Source of the DNA: Metabacillus niabensis
GTDB lineage: Bacteria > Bacillota > Bacilli > Bacillales > Bacillaceae
NCBI RefSeq assembly: GCF_020524345.1
Contig: NZ_JAIVLH010000006.1
Coordinates: 1 to 64,000, forward strand
DNA length: 64,000 nucleotides
Reading direction: 5' to 3'
Position numbers and translations under genes: made by a program. The notes beneath the pieces are model-generated. The model searched no databases. It saw only the letters and a program-made list of their open reading frames with translations, and was not told the DNA's origin. Shown here piece by piece: positions 18,156-26,614 of the stretch (within the stretch, counting starts at the first letter, position 1; every line of letters begins with the position of its first letter).

Positions 18156-18290
18156 TGCAAGAAAATTGGAAGATTTGCAAGAATAATCTCTTACGCTGCA
18201 AAAAAGAGCAGTAGGCTTGCAAAAATACAGACAAAGCTGCAAAAAACGAGGCGAACCCTGCAAAATTAAGTACAGGTGCAGAACTAAAAT
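18156..18290. repeat. Intergenic array of seven TGCAA units, 20-21 bp apart
   Basis: TGCAA or TGCAG occurs at 18156, 18176, 18197, 18218, 18238, 18259 and 18277 (steps 20, 21, 21, 20, 21, 18). Only the TGCAA(A/G)A core is conserved; the rest of each unit varies. The phase is two helical turns. The rest of the gap to 18516 shows no gene. Confidence 0.8.
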
Positions 18291-18516
18291 GACTAGTCAA
18301 AAGCAAGATAGCCCCACTTTTTAGATCCAATTCAAAAGTTTATTACTAAAATAATAAATTACCTTTATAAAAGTGGAAAATCTGTAATTAAACTGAACAA
18401 AATCAGGCACCACCCCACGAAGACACAGCTAATATCCAGTTTTAAAAGTTACCAAAAATCTGTGAACCTATTTATAATGGTACAAAGCATGTCACTTACA
18501 AAGGTGGAATAGTACA

Positions 18517-19497
18517 ATGATTGTTAAAAAAAGAAAAGTACCTCTAATAAACCTAAAATTAGAAGCATTATTAAGAAGAATTCCAACTACACATCCAAAG
18601 TACCTCCTAATAAAAGAAAATTTAGCAAAAAGAAGTTCAGGTTACCAAGGTGAATTGTCATTAAACTACCCTTTGAGTTTCTTGGATGAAAAAGAGTACT
18701 TTATCTTTCATGATTTGAGGTTAAATATATCCGATCATTATTTTCAGATAGATACACTTGTTATTTCTCAAAAATTCATTTTAATAATAGAAGTGAAAAA
18801 TATTACTGGTACACTTTTCTTCGATCAAGAGTTTCACCAACTAATAAGAACTCATAACGGAGAGGAAGCAGTCTTTCCTGATCCAATCACTCAAATTAAG
18901 AGGCAAATACTTCAACTGAGACAATGGTTAACTAATAAGCAAATTCCAGAGATTCCTATTGTGCCGCTAGTTGTTGTCAGCCACCCCAATGCCATTATCC
19001 AAACGTCTCCAAAACATCAAAACATCAATCAAATTGTTGCAAACCGCTATTATCTAAGCACTCGAATCAATCAAATAGAAAGAAACTATCCAAAAGACAT
19101 GTTATCATCAAAAGATATAAAGAAAATAACTAGATTGCTTTTAAAAGAACATGCACCTTTAGATACTTCAGTGTTTGATCAGTATGAAATAAATTCGACA
19201 GAAGTAGGTAAAGGAGTCATTTGTTCAGGGTGTAGCCATCTTCCTATGATAAGAGTTAATGGAGCATGGTATTGTGAACAATGTAAAATAAGTGAAAAAG
19301 ATGCACATGTTCAAGCGTTGAAAGATTATTATCTTTTATATGGATCACAGATATCCAACAAACACGCAAGAGAATTTTTAATGATCTCTTCACCTTTTCT
19401 AGTCTCAAGAATACTAAGATCGATGAAATTGCCATCTTCAGGTATAACAAAAGGTAAAACCTACGAATTAACGTTTAAAGAATTCCAAAATTGTTAA
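18517..19497 (+). CDS. NERD-domain protein with C-terminal zinc ribbon
   Basis: A 326-aa protein. Residues about 45-160 form a NERD (nuclease-related) domain: GYQGELSLNY, then FHDLRLN, DTLVISQKFILIIEVKNITG, where D..E.K resembles restriction-endonuclease-fold catalytic residues. Near residue 235 a zinc ribbon CSGCSH...CEQC follows. Such proteins are frequent in Bacillus and are suspected DNA-processing or defence proteins; no activity is established here. ATG 18517 follows AAGGTGG. It stands alone between the TGCAA array and the qox operon. Confidence 0.8.
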   Translation: MIVKKRKVPLINLKLEALLRRIPTTHPKYLLIKENLAKRSSGYQGELSLNYPLSFLDEKEYFIFHDLRLNISDHYFQIDTLVISQKFILIIEVKNITGTLFFDQEFHQLIRTHNGEEAVFPDPITQIKRQILQLRQWLTNKQIPEIPIVPLVVVSHPNAIIQTSPKHQNINQIVANRYYLSTRINQIERNYPKDMLSSKDIKKITRLLLKEHAPLDTSVFDQYEINSTEVGKGVICSGCSHLPMIRVNGAWYCEQCKISEKDAHVQALKDYYLLYGSQISNKHAREFLMISSPFLVSRILRSMKLPSSGITKGKTYELTFKEFQNC

Positions 19498-19823
19498 TTT
19501 CACACAATCCCAATTTTACCTCTATATCTTCTACCCACCCATGTAAGCAATATCTTTTCCAAAAAAGTGAACGTTTTATGAAGAAAGTATTACAAAATCG
19601 TGATCAACCGTTGAACGTTGCATGACAAATCTTAAAAGAAGTAAATTTCAGGTTAGTCCTCTGCTATGATGTGGGTAAAGAACATTGTGACATTCGTATG
19701 TGTGAGTTTCACTATGTTCAATTTTTCACAAAAGCAGTTCAAAACAATTTAAACTACATGTTAGTCAAACTAACTAAAGTATAGATCCTGTTGAGTCTAT
19801 GCGATAAAGAAAGGAGTACTTTT
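19498..19823. other. qox upstream region with candidate extended -10 promoter
   Basis: 326 bp before qoxA. TGCTATGAT at 19662-19670 is an extended -10 element with no good -35. Downstream, GTGAGTTTCAC (about 19702-19712) is a short palindrome of unknown meaning. No small gene seen. Confidence 0.35.
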
Positions 19824-20768
19824 ATGAAATTAAAATGGTCTTTGTTTGCAATGATGTTAACAATTGCTGCTGTTTTAACTGGATGTGAGCCGTTATTGGT
19901 TTTGGATCCAAAGGGGCCTCAGGCTGAAAGACTAGCAAGTGACATTCTATTAACTATGGGTATCATGCTATTTATTGTTCTTGCTGTATTTGGACTTTTA
20001 ATTTACATGCTAGTGAAATATCGTGCTTCTAAGCAACCTGCAGATTATGAGCCACCTCATATTCACGGGAATATATGGGTTGAAACGATTTGCGTTGGTG
20101 TACCGATTTTAATCGTTGCTTACCTTTCTTTTGTATCTGTTCAAAGTAACTATATCGTAGAGGCAAAGCCTGAAGGTTACGGGGATAAAGAGCCTTTAGT
20201 TGTTTATGCATCATCTTCTAACTGGAAATGGCATTTTAGCTATCCTGAGGAAAACATTGAAACAGTTAACTACTTATATATCCCAACTGATCGTCCGCTT
20301 GAATTTAAGTTATATTCACATGGACCGATTACAAGTTTCTGGATTCCACAGCTTGGTGGACAAAAATATGCGATGAATGATCACATTACAACACTTCATC
20401 TTGCTGCAGATGCACCAGGCGAGTATATGGGACGTAATTCAAACTTTAGTGGTGAAGGATTTGCTGCAAATACATTTAATGTAACAGCTATGTCACAGGA
20501 AGACTTTGATGAGTGGGTTGACGAAGTAAAAGAAACAGCTGACCCACTTACAAAACAAGAATTTACAGAGTTGTTAGAGCCTGGACATCTTGGGCAATTA
20601 ACATACACGGGAACTCATTTAGAATTCTCACCTCCAAATGAACATCATCATGGTGAGGCTGAGGAAGAAGAAGCTTCTGACGCAGATACAGAAACAGAAG
20701 AATCACATGAGGATCATTCAGAACATGAGGACATGACTCATTCCGAGCATGAACACATGAATCATTAG
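19824..20768 (+). CDS. qoxA: Quinol oxidase aa3 subunit II
   Basis: A 314-aa lipoprotein subunit of the cytochrome aa3-600 menaquinol oxidase. The signal ends in LTGC (Cys21); two membrane helices follow (about 38-62 and 82-104) and then the cupredoxin-fold domain. The CuA-binding cysteines of cytochrome c oxidases are absent (NSNFSGEGFAANTF instead), which marks a quinol enzyme. ATG 19824 follows AAAGGAG. The last 45 residues are an unusual tail rich in His, Glu and Asp (HHHGEAEEEE, SHEDHSEHEDM). It begins the qoxABCD operon. Confidence 0.93.
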   Translation: MKLKWSLFAMMLTIAAVLTGCEPLLVLDPKGPQAERLASDILLTMGIMLFIVLAVFGLLIYMLVKYRASKQPADYEPPHIHGNIWVETICVGVPILIVAYLSFVSVQSNYIVEAKPEGYGDKEPLVVYASSSNWKWHFSYPEENIETVNYLYIPTDRPLEFKLYSHGPITSFWIPQLGGQKYAMNDHITTLHLAADAPGEYMGRNSNFSGEGFAANTFNVTAMSQEDFDEWVDEVKETADPLTKQEFTELLEPGHLGQLTYTGTHLEFSPPNEHHHGEAEEEEASDADTETEESHEDHSEHEDMTHSEHEHMNH

Positions 20769-20881
20769 AAAATTTGGCTTTTACCAAGCTTAATGTAGCT
20801 TACTACCTTACGAAGAAAACCGGGTTCGATCACAGTTTTCTTCTTACAAAATAATTCAATTCCGAAAGGAGTCACAAACGT

Positions 20882-22825
20882 ATGGATTTCTTTGATCGTT
20901 TTGCCGTGCCTCATCCAAGTTTTGCGATCTATGCATCAATGGTTGCGATTGGATTAACAACAATTGCCATCCTTGCTGGATTAACATACTTTAAAAAATG
21001 GGGTTATTTATGGCGTGAATGGTTAACGACTGTTGACCATAAGCGTATCGGTATTATGTATTTAATTTCTGCATTAGTTATGTTATTCCGCGGTGGCGTT
21101 GACGCAATTATGTTGCGTGCACAGCTTGCCGTTCCTGATAATACATTACTAGATTCACAGCATTATAATGAGATTTTTACAACTCACGGGGTTGTGATGA
21201 TTCTCTTTATGGCAATGCCGTTTATCATGTTCTTCATGAACTTGGTTGTTCCACTCCAAATTGGAGCGCGTGATGTTGCATTTCCACGTCTTAATGCATT
21301 AAGCTTCTGGTTGTTCTTTATGGGAGCTATGTTATTTAACATTTCATTCGTTGTAGGTGGATCACCTGACGCAGGTTGGACTTCGTATTTCCCACTGGCT
21401 AGTGAGGAATTCAGTAAATCTGTTGGAACGAATTATTATATGATTGCGATACAGATCGCCGGTATCGGAACCCTCTTGACGGGTATTAACTTTATAACCA
21501 CGATCATGAAAATGAGAGCACCTGGTATGACTTTAATGAAGATGCCAATGTTCACATGGTCAGCTCTTATTGCAAACTTAATCATCGTTTTCGCTTTCCC
21601 TGTTTTAACAGTAGCGTTGGCGATGGGAACAATGGACCGCCTATTTGGTACTCACTTCTTTACATTGGGTAACGGTGGTATGGATATGCTTTGGGCGAAC
21701 CTTTTCTGGGTATGGGGACATCCTGAAGTATATATCTTGATTTTACCTGCATTTGGTCTTTACAGTGAGATTATTTCAACATTCTCTGGACGTAACCTAT
21801 ACGGCTACAAGTCAATGGTTTGGTCTATGGTGTTAATTTCACTTCTTTCTTTCTTAGTATGGGCACATCACTTCTTTACAATGGGTCAAGGTGCTTTTAC
21901 AAACAGTATTTTCTCTATTACAACAATGGCGATTGCTGTACCGACAGGTGTTAAGATCTTTAACTGGCTGTTCACGCTGCGAAAAGGTAAGATTCGCATG
22001 ACAACACCAATGCTTTATTCAATGCTTTTCATTCCGCTTTTCACATTAGGTGGGGTAACAGGGGTTATGCTTGCGATGTCTGCAGCTGACTACCAATACC
22101 ATAATACAATGTTCTTAGTTGCTCACTTCCATAATGTTATTATTCCGGGTGTAGTTTATGCTATGCTTGCTGGATTAACATATTACTGGCCAAAAATGTT
22201 CGGCTTTATGTTGAACGAAAAAATTGGGAAATGGACAGCATGGTTACTTTCTATCGGATTCGTGCTAGCATTTATCCCAATGTATATTACTGGTTTAGAT
22301 GGTCAAGTTCGTCGTAGCTTCACATATTCAGAATCAACTGGATTCGGTCCATTAAATATGGTTTCATTTGTCGGAGCTGCAATTATGATGATCGGATTTG
22401 CCTTAATTGTGTATAACATCTATTACAGCATTCGTTATGCACCAAGAAACATCGGTTCAGATCCATGGGATGCGCGTACGCTTGAGTGGGCTACACACAC
22501 TCCTGTTCCAGAGTATAACTTCGCGATTGTACCTGAAGTAAAAACTAGTGAAGCATTCTGGGATGCGAAGAAACATGGTCATGAACTATTTAATGGTAAA
22601 ATTGAAAAAATTCATATGCCTAATAACAGTGGTATGCCATTCATTATGAGTTGTTTCTTCTTTGCATGGGGCTTCTCGCTGATCTTTAGCCTATGGATTC
22701 CGGCAATTATTACAACGATTGGAATATTCGTCTTTATGACTCTTCGTTCGTTTGAAAAAGATCATGGTCGATATATTCCTGCTAAAGAAGTAGAAGAAAC
22801 TGAATCAGAATTGCGAGGTGCTTAA
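20882..22825 (+). CDS. qoxB: Quinol oxidase aa3 subunit I
   Basis: A 647-aa catalytic subunit with about 14-15 membrane helices that reduces oxygen to water and pumps protons. It holds the low-spin haem a and the haem a3-CuB centre: the cross-linked His-Tyr motif is in WGHPEVYI, and two further CuB histidines are in WAHHFFT. FLVAHFHNVI carries haem ligands. Length agrees with B. subtilis QoxB (649 aa). It is 3 bp from qoxC. Confidence 0.96.
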   Translation: MDFFDRFAVPHPSFAIYASMVAIGLTTIAILAGLTYFKKWGYLWREWLTTVDHKRIGIMYLISALVMLFRGGVDAIMLRAQLAVPDNTLLDSQHYNEIFTTHGVVMILFMAMPFIMFFMNLVVPLQIGARDVAFPRLNALSFWLFFMGAMLFNISFVVGGSPDAGWTSYFPLASEEFSKSVGTNYYMIAIQIAGIGTLLTGINFITTIMKMRAPGMTLMKMPMFTWSALIANLIIVFAFPVLTVALAMGTMDRLFGTHFFTLGNGGMDMLWANLFWVWGHPEVYILILPAFGLYSEIISTFSGRNLYGYKSMVWSMVLISLLSFLVWAHHFFTMGQGAFTNSIFSITTMAIAVPTGVKIFNWLFTLRKGKIRMTTPMLYSMLFIPLFTLGGVTGVMLAMSAADYQYHNTMFLVAHFHNVIIPGVVYAMLAGLTYYWPKMFGFMLNEKIGKWTAWLLSIGFVLAFIPMYITGLDGQVRRSFTYSESTGFGPLNMVSFVGAAIMMIGFALIVYNIYYSIRYAPRNIGSDPWDARTLEWATHTPVPEYNFAIVPEVKTSEAFWDAKKHGHELFNGKIEKIHMPNNSGMPFIMSCFFFAWGFSLIFSLWIPAIITTIGIFVFMTLRSFEKDHGRYIPAKEVEETESELRGA

Positions 22826-22827
22826 AC

Positions 22828-23424
22828 TTGAAAATTGATAACTCGCTTCCACTAGAATATAGTACAGAAGAAAATCGATTAAAGATTTTTGGGTTTTGGA
22901 TTTTCCTTGGTGCGGAAATCATGCTTTTCGCAACACTTTTCGCAACCTATTTTACATTATATAACCGTACAGGTTCAGGCCCTGATGGAGCTGAAATCTT
23001 CGTTATTACGCCTGTTATCTTTGAAACATTCTTACTTTTAACAAGTAGTTTTACAATTGGTCTTGGTATTCATGCCATGCGTCTTGGCAGAGAAAAGGCG
23101 ATGATCAATTTCTTTATTCTTACACTTATTCTTGGATTAGGATTCTTAGGCATTGAGATCTATGAATTTATCCATTATGCTCATGAAGGAGCAGGTATCG
23201 GAGCAAGTGCCTTTACGTCAATCTTATTGACAACATTAGGAACGCACGGTGCCCACGTAACACTCGGGTTTTTCTGGGGATTATTTATCGTCATGCAAGT
23301 GAAAAAGCGTGGCTTAACTCCGGAAACAGCGAATAAATCGTTTATCTTTTCACTGTATTGGCATTTCCTAGATGTAGTCTGGATCTTTATCTTCAGCTTC
23401 ATCTATCTGAAAGGAATGATGTAA
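22828..23424 (+). CDS. qoxC: Quinol oxidase aa3 subunit III
   Basis: A 198-aa membrane protein with five helices, of the short subunit III class (CyoC/QoxC type). GFWIFLGAEIMLFATLFATY and GTHGAHVTLGFFWG are typical. TTG 22828 is the start, preceded by GCGAGGTG that overlaps the end of qoxB. It stabilises the oxidase core. Two bases separate its stop from the qoxD start. Confidence 0.94.
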   Translation: MKIDNSLPLEYSTEENRLKIFGFWIFLGAEIMLFATLFATYFTLYNRTGSGPDGAEIFVITPVIFETFLLLTSSFTIGLGIHAMRLGREKAMINFFILTLILGLGFLGIEIYEFIHYAHEGAGIGASAFTSILLTTLGTHGAHVTLGFFWGLFIVMQVKKRGLTPETANKSFIFSLYWHFLDVVWIFIFSFIYLKGMM

Positions 23425-23426
23425 AC

Positions 23427-23711
23427 ATGAGCGAATTATTTCCTCTTAAACAAGTTATGGGATTTGTTTTTTCATTAGTCCTAACAGTCATTGCACTTGG
23501 TGTTTACTTCTTTGATATGTCGTTTCAAGTAGGAATGACTGTACTTCTTGTCACAGCATTCATACAAGCTGGTCTTCAGCTTGTTGTCTTCATGCACGCA
23601 GGAGAAACTGAAGACAAAGCGGCAATTTATACAAACATCTACTACGGAGTAATCATTGCATTAGTAACTATTTTTGGTACACTTCTAGCAATGGTTTGGG
23701 ATATGGGCTAA
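23427..23711 (+). CDS. qoxD: Quinol oxidase aa3 subunit IV
   Basis: A 94-aa protein with three membrane helices and QLVVFMHAGE before the last helix, as in the subunit IV (CyoD/QoxD) family. ATG 23427 (MSELFPLKQVMG) is preferred to an ATG at 23358 inside qoxC. It is shorter than B. subtilis QoxD, lacking its N-terminal extension. It is the last gene of the operon and is followed by a strong terminator. Confidence 0.93.
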   Translation: MSELFPLKQVMGFVFSLVLTVIALGVYFFDMSFQVGMTVLLVTAFIQAGLQLVVFMHAGETEDKAAIYTNIYYGVIIALVTIFGTLLAMVWDMG

Positions 23712-23716
23712 AAAGT

Positions 23717-23757
23717 AAAAAAGGGTATGACTCTAGATGAGAGTCATACCCTTTTCT
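23717..23757. terminator. Bidirectional terminator between qoxD and ywcE
   Basis: AAAAGGGTATGACTCT, loop AGATG, AGAGTCATACCCTTTT: 16-bp perfect stem serving both converging genes. Confidence 0.93.
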
Positions 23758-23759
23758 TA

Positions 23760-24038
23760 TTAATGCAAATAATCTTCAGATCTGCTTTGTAAAAATTCCG
23801 GTAGTTCAGATTTCCAAAGGACATAAAGGACAGTTAAGTGGGCTGCAACGATATTAAAGATGAACATTGCCCCAAATACCAGGTGGCCTGTTCCGAAATC
23901 AGAGTACATATAGAGAACTAATGTTGTCCACATTAAAATAATAAGTGGCACTTGTAAGATAGCTAGCTTTTTATTTTCTTTCCATAAAAACAATGGTGTG
24001 GCTGTTCCTATTAATAAATAAGCGAAAAATACATCCAT
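23760..24038 (-). CDS. ywcE: YwcE-like spore morphogenesis membrane protein
   Basis: A 92-aa protein with three membrane helices and a short charged tail. The opening MDVFFAYLLIGTATPLFLW and the ILMWTT and HLVFG segments match my recollection of B. subtilis YwcE, a holin-like protein needed for normal spore outer layers and germination, encoded next to qoxD there too. ATG 24038 is chosen because AAAGGAG lies 10 nt upstream; a GTG at 24047 is too close to it. Conserved position beside qoxD supports the call. Confidence 0.85.
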   Translation of the reverse strand: MDVFFAYLLIGTATPLFLWKENKKLAILQVPLIILMWTTLVLYMYSDFGTGHLVFGAMFIFNIVAAHLTVLYVLWKSELPEFLQSRSEDYLH

Positions 24039-24414
24039 ATTTGACACGCTCCTTTAACATTGATTACGTTTACAAGTCTGTGTCTAAAAAAAGAATAATT
24101 TGTGAACTTTTTGTTGCATTTAATATAACACACTTGCCAATAAGAAATAAAGAGAAAAGTGCATGGAGTAAAAAAGAATTTGGCATGTTAAGCAATATGA
24201 ATTGACGACAAGAATTTGTATAGCGTATAAGTGAAGGTGGAGAGTAAAATAGTATATGCTTCGTTAGTTTTTAAAATTCGGGTTTTCCTAAGATCCTTGT
24301 CGTGTTTCCTTTACCATTTCATGCACTTTTGTGTATCTACTTATACGTTTCCCTGAGTGAAAAAGATGAAACATGAATTTGACTTGGAAAAGACCTTAAT
24401 GAAAGGTGGATTAC
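24039..24414. other. Intergenic region between ywcE and niaP
   Basis: About 375 bp, AT-rich. No convincing gene, RNA or repeat; a TTGACT at 24379 is a possible -35 without a good -10. The niaP ribosome binding site AAAGGTGG is at about 24400. Confidence 0.35.
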
Positions 24415-25623
24415 ATGAACACAACTCAAGAAATTTCAAGACGAAAGCTTCTGAGCATAGCGGGGTTAGGATGGATGTTTGATGCCATGGATGTTGGAAT
24501 CCTTTCGTTCATCATTGCTGCTCTACAAGTGGAATGGAATTTAACTTCATCTCAAATGGGCTGGATAGGCAGTATGAATTCGATCGGAATGGCTGTAGGG
24601 GCTTTAGTGTTTGGATTAATGGCTGACAAAGTTGGTCGTAAGCAAGTATTTATTGTTACCCTATTACTATTCTCGGTGGGAAGTGGACTGTCTGCATTTG
24701 TCACATCATATGCACTATTTCTTACTTTACGATTTTTTATCGGTGCTGGCTTAGGAGGAGAACTTCCGGTTGCCTCTACATTAGTGTCTGAGAGTGTTCC
24801 AGCCAATGAGAGAGGAAAGGTTGTTGTTTTATTAGAAAGTTTTTGGGCTGGCGGCTGGTTAATTGCTGCACTTATCTCTTATTTTTTTATTCCAACTTAC
24901 GGTTGGCAAGCTGCACTATTATTAAGTGCTTTACCAGCATTCTATGCATTATATTTAAGAATGAAACTCCCGGACTCTCCAAGATTTCAAGCGGTTGGGA
25001 TGATAAAACAAAAAGAATCCTCGTTCACAAAAATAGCGAAAGTGTGGGCGAAGCCTTATGTTAAGCAAACAACTATGCTTTGGATTCTATGGTTTTGTGT
25101 TGTTTTTTCTTATTACGGTATGTTTCTTTGGTTACCAAGTGTGATGGTGTTAAAAGGGTTTAGCTTAATTAAAAGTTTTCAGTATGTTCTTATTATGACG
25201 CTTGCACAGCTGCCGGGTTATTTTCTTGCGGCCTATCTAATTGAACGTGCAGGAAGAAAGTTTGTTCTCATTTCGTTCTTGATAGGGACAGCTCTTAGTG
25301 CCTATTTCTTCGGAAATGCTGATACTTTACCATTATTACTCACATCAGGTATCTTTTTATCATTCTTTAACCTTGGGGCGTGGGGTGCGCTTTATGCCTA
25401 CACACCTGAGCACTATCCAACAGAGGTGCGCGGTACCGGCGCAGGATTAGCTGCATCATTTGGTAGAGTTGGAGGTATTTTGGGACCGTTAGTTGTCGGC
25501 TATTTTGTTGCGGCTGATTACTCTATCAACACTATCTTCCTCATTTTTGCCATATCAATTATTATTGGGGCATTAGCTGTCCTGCTGCTTGGCGAAGAAA
25601 CGAAGCAAAAAGAATTAGTATAA
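24415..25623 (+). CDS. niaP: Niacin transporter of the MFS
   Basis: A 402-aa, 12-helix major facilitator transporter. It matches B. subtilis NiaP (YceI) closely over long stretches, for example LSIAGLGWMFDAMDVGILSF, GGELPVASTLVSE and CVVFSYYGMFLWLPSVM. NiaP imports nicotinate for NAD synthesis. MFS signature DKVGRKQ lies between helices 2 and 3 and is echoed by ERAGRKF in the second half. ATG 24415 follows AAAGGTGG. It appears monocistronic. No NiaR operator could be recognised with confidence. Confidence 0.88.
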   Translation: MNTTQEISRRKLLSIAGLGWMFDAMDVGILSFIIAALQVEWNLTSSQMGWIGSMNSIGMAVGALVFGLMADKVGRKQVFIVTLLLFSVGSGLSAFVTSYALFLTLRFFIGAGLGGELPVASTLVSESVPANERGKVVVLLESFWAGGWLIAALISYFFIPTYGWQAALLLSALPAFYALYLRMKLPDSPRFQAVGMIKQKESSFTKIAKVWAKPYVKQTTMLWILWFCVVFSYYGMFLWLPSVMVLKGFSLIKSFQYVLIMTLAQLPGYFLAAYLIERAGRKFVLISFLIGTALSAYFFGNADTLPLLLTSGIFLSFFNLGAWGALYAYTPEHYPTEVRGTGAGLAASFGRVGGILGPLVVGYFVAADYSINTIFLIFAISIIIGALAVLLLGEETKQKELV

Positions 25624-25691
25624 GCAAATCAGTATGTAATGAACGAAAAAAGAGTTATCCTTTTTATAATAGAAAAAAGGAGGCGGCAACA

Positions 25692-26441
25692 ATGAATGAT
25701 GTGATTAAAACGATTTTAAATCATCGTTCCATCCGCAAATTTGAGGATAAAACATTATCAGATGAACAGATTAAACTGATTGTTCAAAGTGCCCAAGCTG
25801 CATCAACTTCAAGCTATATTCAGGCATATTCTATAATTGGTGTGAAAGATAATGAGAAAAAGCGGAAATTAGCAGAGTTAGCCGGAGGGCAAAACTATGT
25901 AGCAGAAAATGGCCATTTCTTTGTCTTTTGTGCAGATTTACATAGACATCAGTTAATTGCTGACCAATATCATCAGGATGCGAGTGAAATCCTCGAGAGT
26001 ACTGAAAAGTTTATGGTTGCTGTAATTGATGCGGCTCTTGCGGCGCAAAATGCTGTGCTAGCTGCTGAATCAATGGAGCTTGGAGCGGTATATATTGGAG
26101 GTTTAAGAAACCAACTATCTGAAGTGTCGAGTTTATTAAAAACGCCTTCACATGTTTTGCCGCTTTTCGGTATTGCAGTGGGATACCCGGCACAGGAGCC
26201 GGATCAAAAACAAAGACTGCCGTTTGAACATGTGTACCATGAAGATGAGTATCAGCAAGATCAGACAAGCTATTTAAGTCAACTAAAAGAATATGATCAA
26301 CAAATTTCTGCGTATTATGAACAGCGTACAAATGGAGAAAGAAAAGACACATGGACTGGTCAAATGGCACGCTTATTATCTAGACCGACTAGAATGTATA
26401 TGAAAGAATTTGTGGAGAAAAAAGGATTTAATAAGCGGTAA
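25692..26441 (+). CDS. nfrA: NADPH-dependent FMN oxidoreductase NfrA
   Basis: A 249-aa nitro/flavin reductase with the same length as B. subtilis NfrA (YwcG). It opens with TILNHRSIRKFEDK, the FMN-binding start of the family, followed by AQAASTSSYIQAYSIIG and GAVYIGGLRNQ. Family members use NADPH to reduce FMN, nitro compounds and disulfides and are induced by heat or oxidative stress through Spx. AAAAAAGGAGG precedes ATG 25692. In B. subtilis it also lies in the ywc region near qox. Confidence 0.9.
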   Translation: MNDVIKTILNHRSIRKFEDKTLSDEQIKLIVQSAQAASTSSYIQAYSIIGVKDNEKKRKLAELAGGQNYVAENGHFFVFCADLHRHQLIADQYHQDASEILESTEKFMVAVIDAALAAQNAVLAAESMELGAVYIGGLRNQLSEVSSLLKTPSHVLPLFGIAVGYPAQEPDQKQRLPFEHVYHEDEYQQDQTSYLSQLKEYDQQISAYYEQRTNGERKDTWTGQMARLLSRPTRMYMKEFVEKKGFNKR

Positions 26442-26451
26442 ATTCCATTAT

Positions 26452-26481
26452 AGTCAGGTGCTTTTGCATCTGGCTTTTTCG
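26452..26481 (+). terminator. Terminator after nfrA
   Basis: AGTCAGGTGC, loop TTTT, GCATCTGGCT (10 bp with two G-T pairs), then TTTTTC. Confidence 0.82.
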
Positions 26482-26614
26482 TCTTAATAAATTCCCCTTA
26501 AAACAATCCAGTTACTAGTAAATATAGTATAATTGGCTAAAAGTGGATTTTCACTTTGTGTACAAGTGAGATCGTTCCGTTGCATAGGATAAAAAAGGAA
26601 GGAGTTGAGAACTG

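Noticed and set aside
18078-18330. Open frames on the minus strand across the TGCAA array (60-65 aa)
   Set aside because: The array's near 21-bp period keeps frames open and yields a 7-residue repeat; there is no ribosome binding site and the frames overlap the SRPBCC terminator.
18390-18425. Degenerate REP fragment (CAGGCACCACCCCACG)
   Set aside because: Too short and single copy in the window to support a repeat call.
19685-19735. Rex-type operator (TTGTGA ... TCACAA) before qoxA
   Set aside because: TTGTGA and TTTCACAA are present but not at Rex spacing, so no operator is claimed.
23993-24205. 70-aa plus-strand frame overlapping ywcE
   Set aside because: No ribosome binding site and overlaps a gene supported by synteny.
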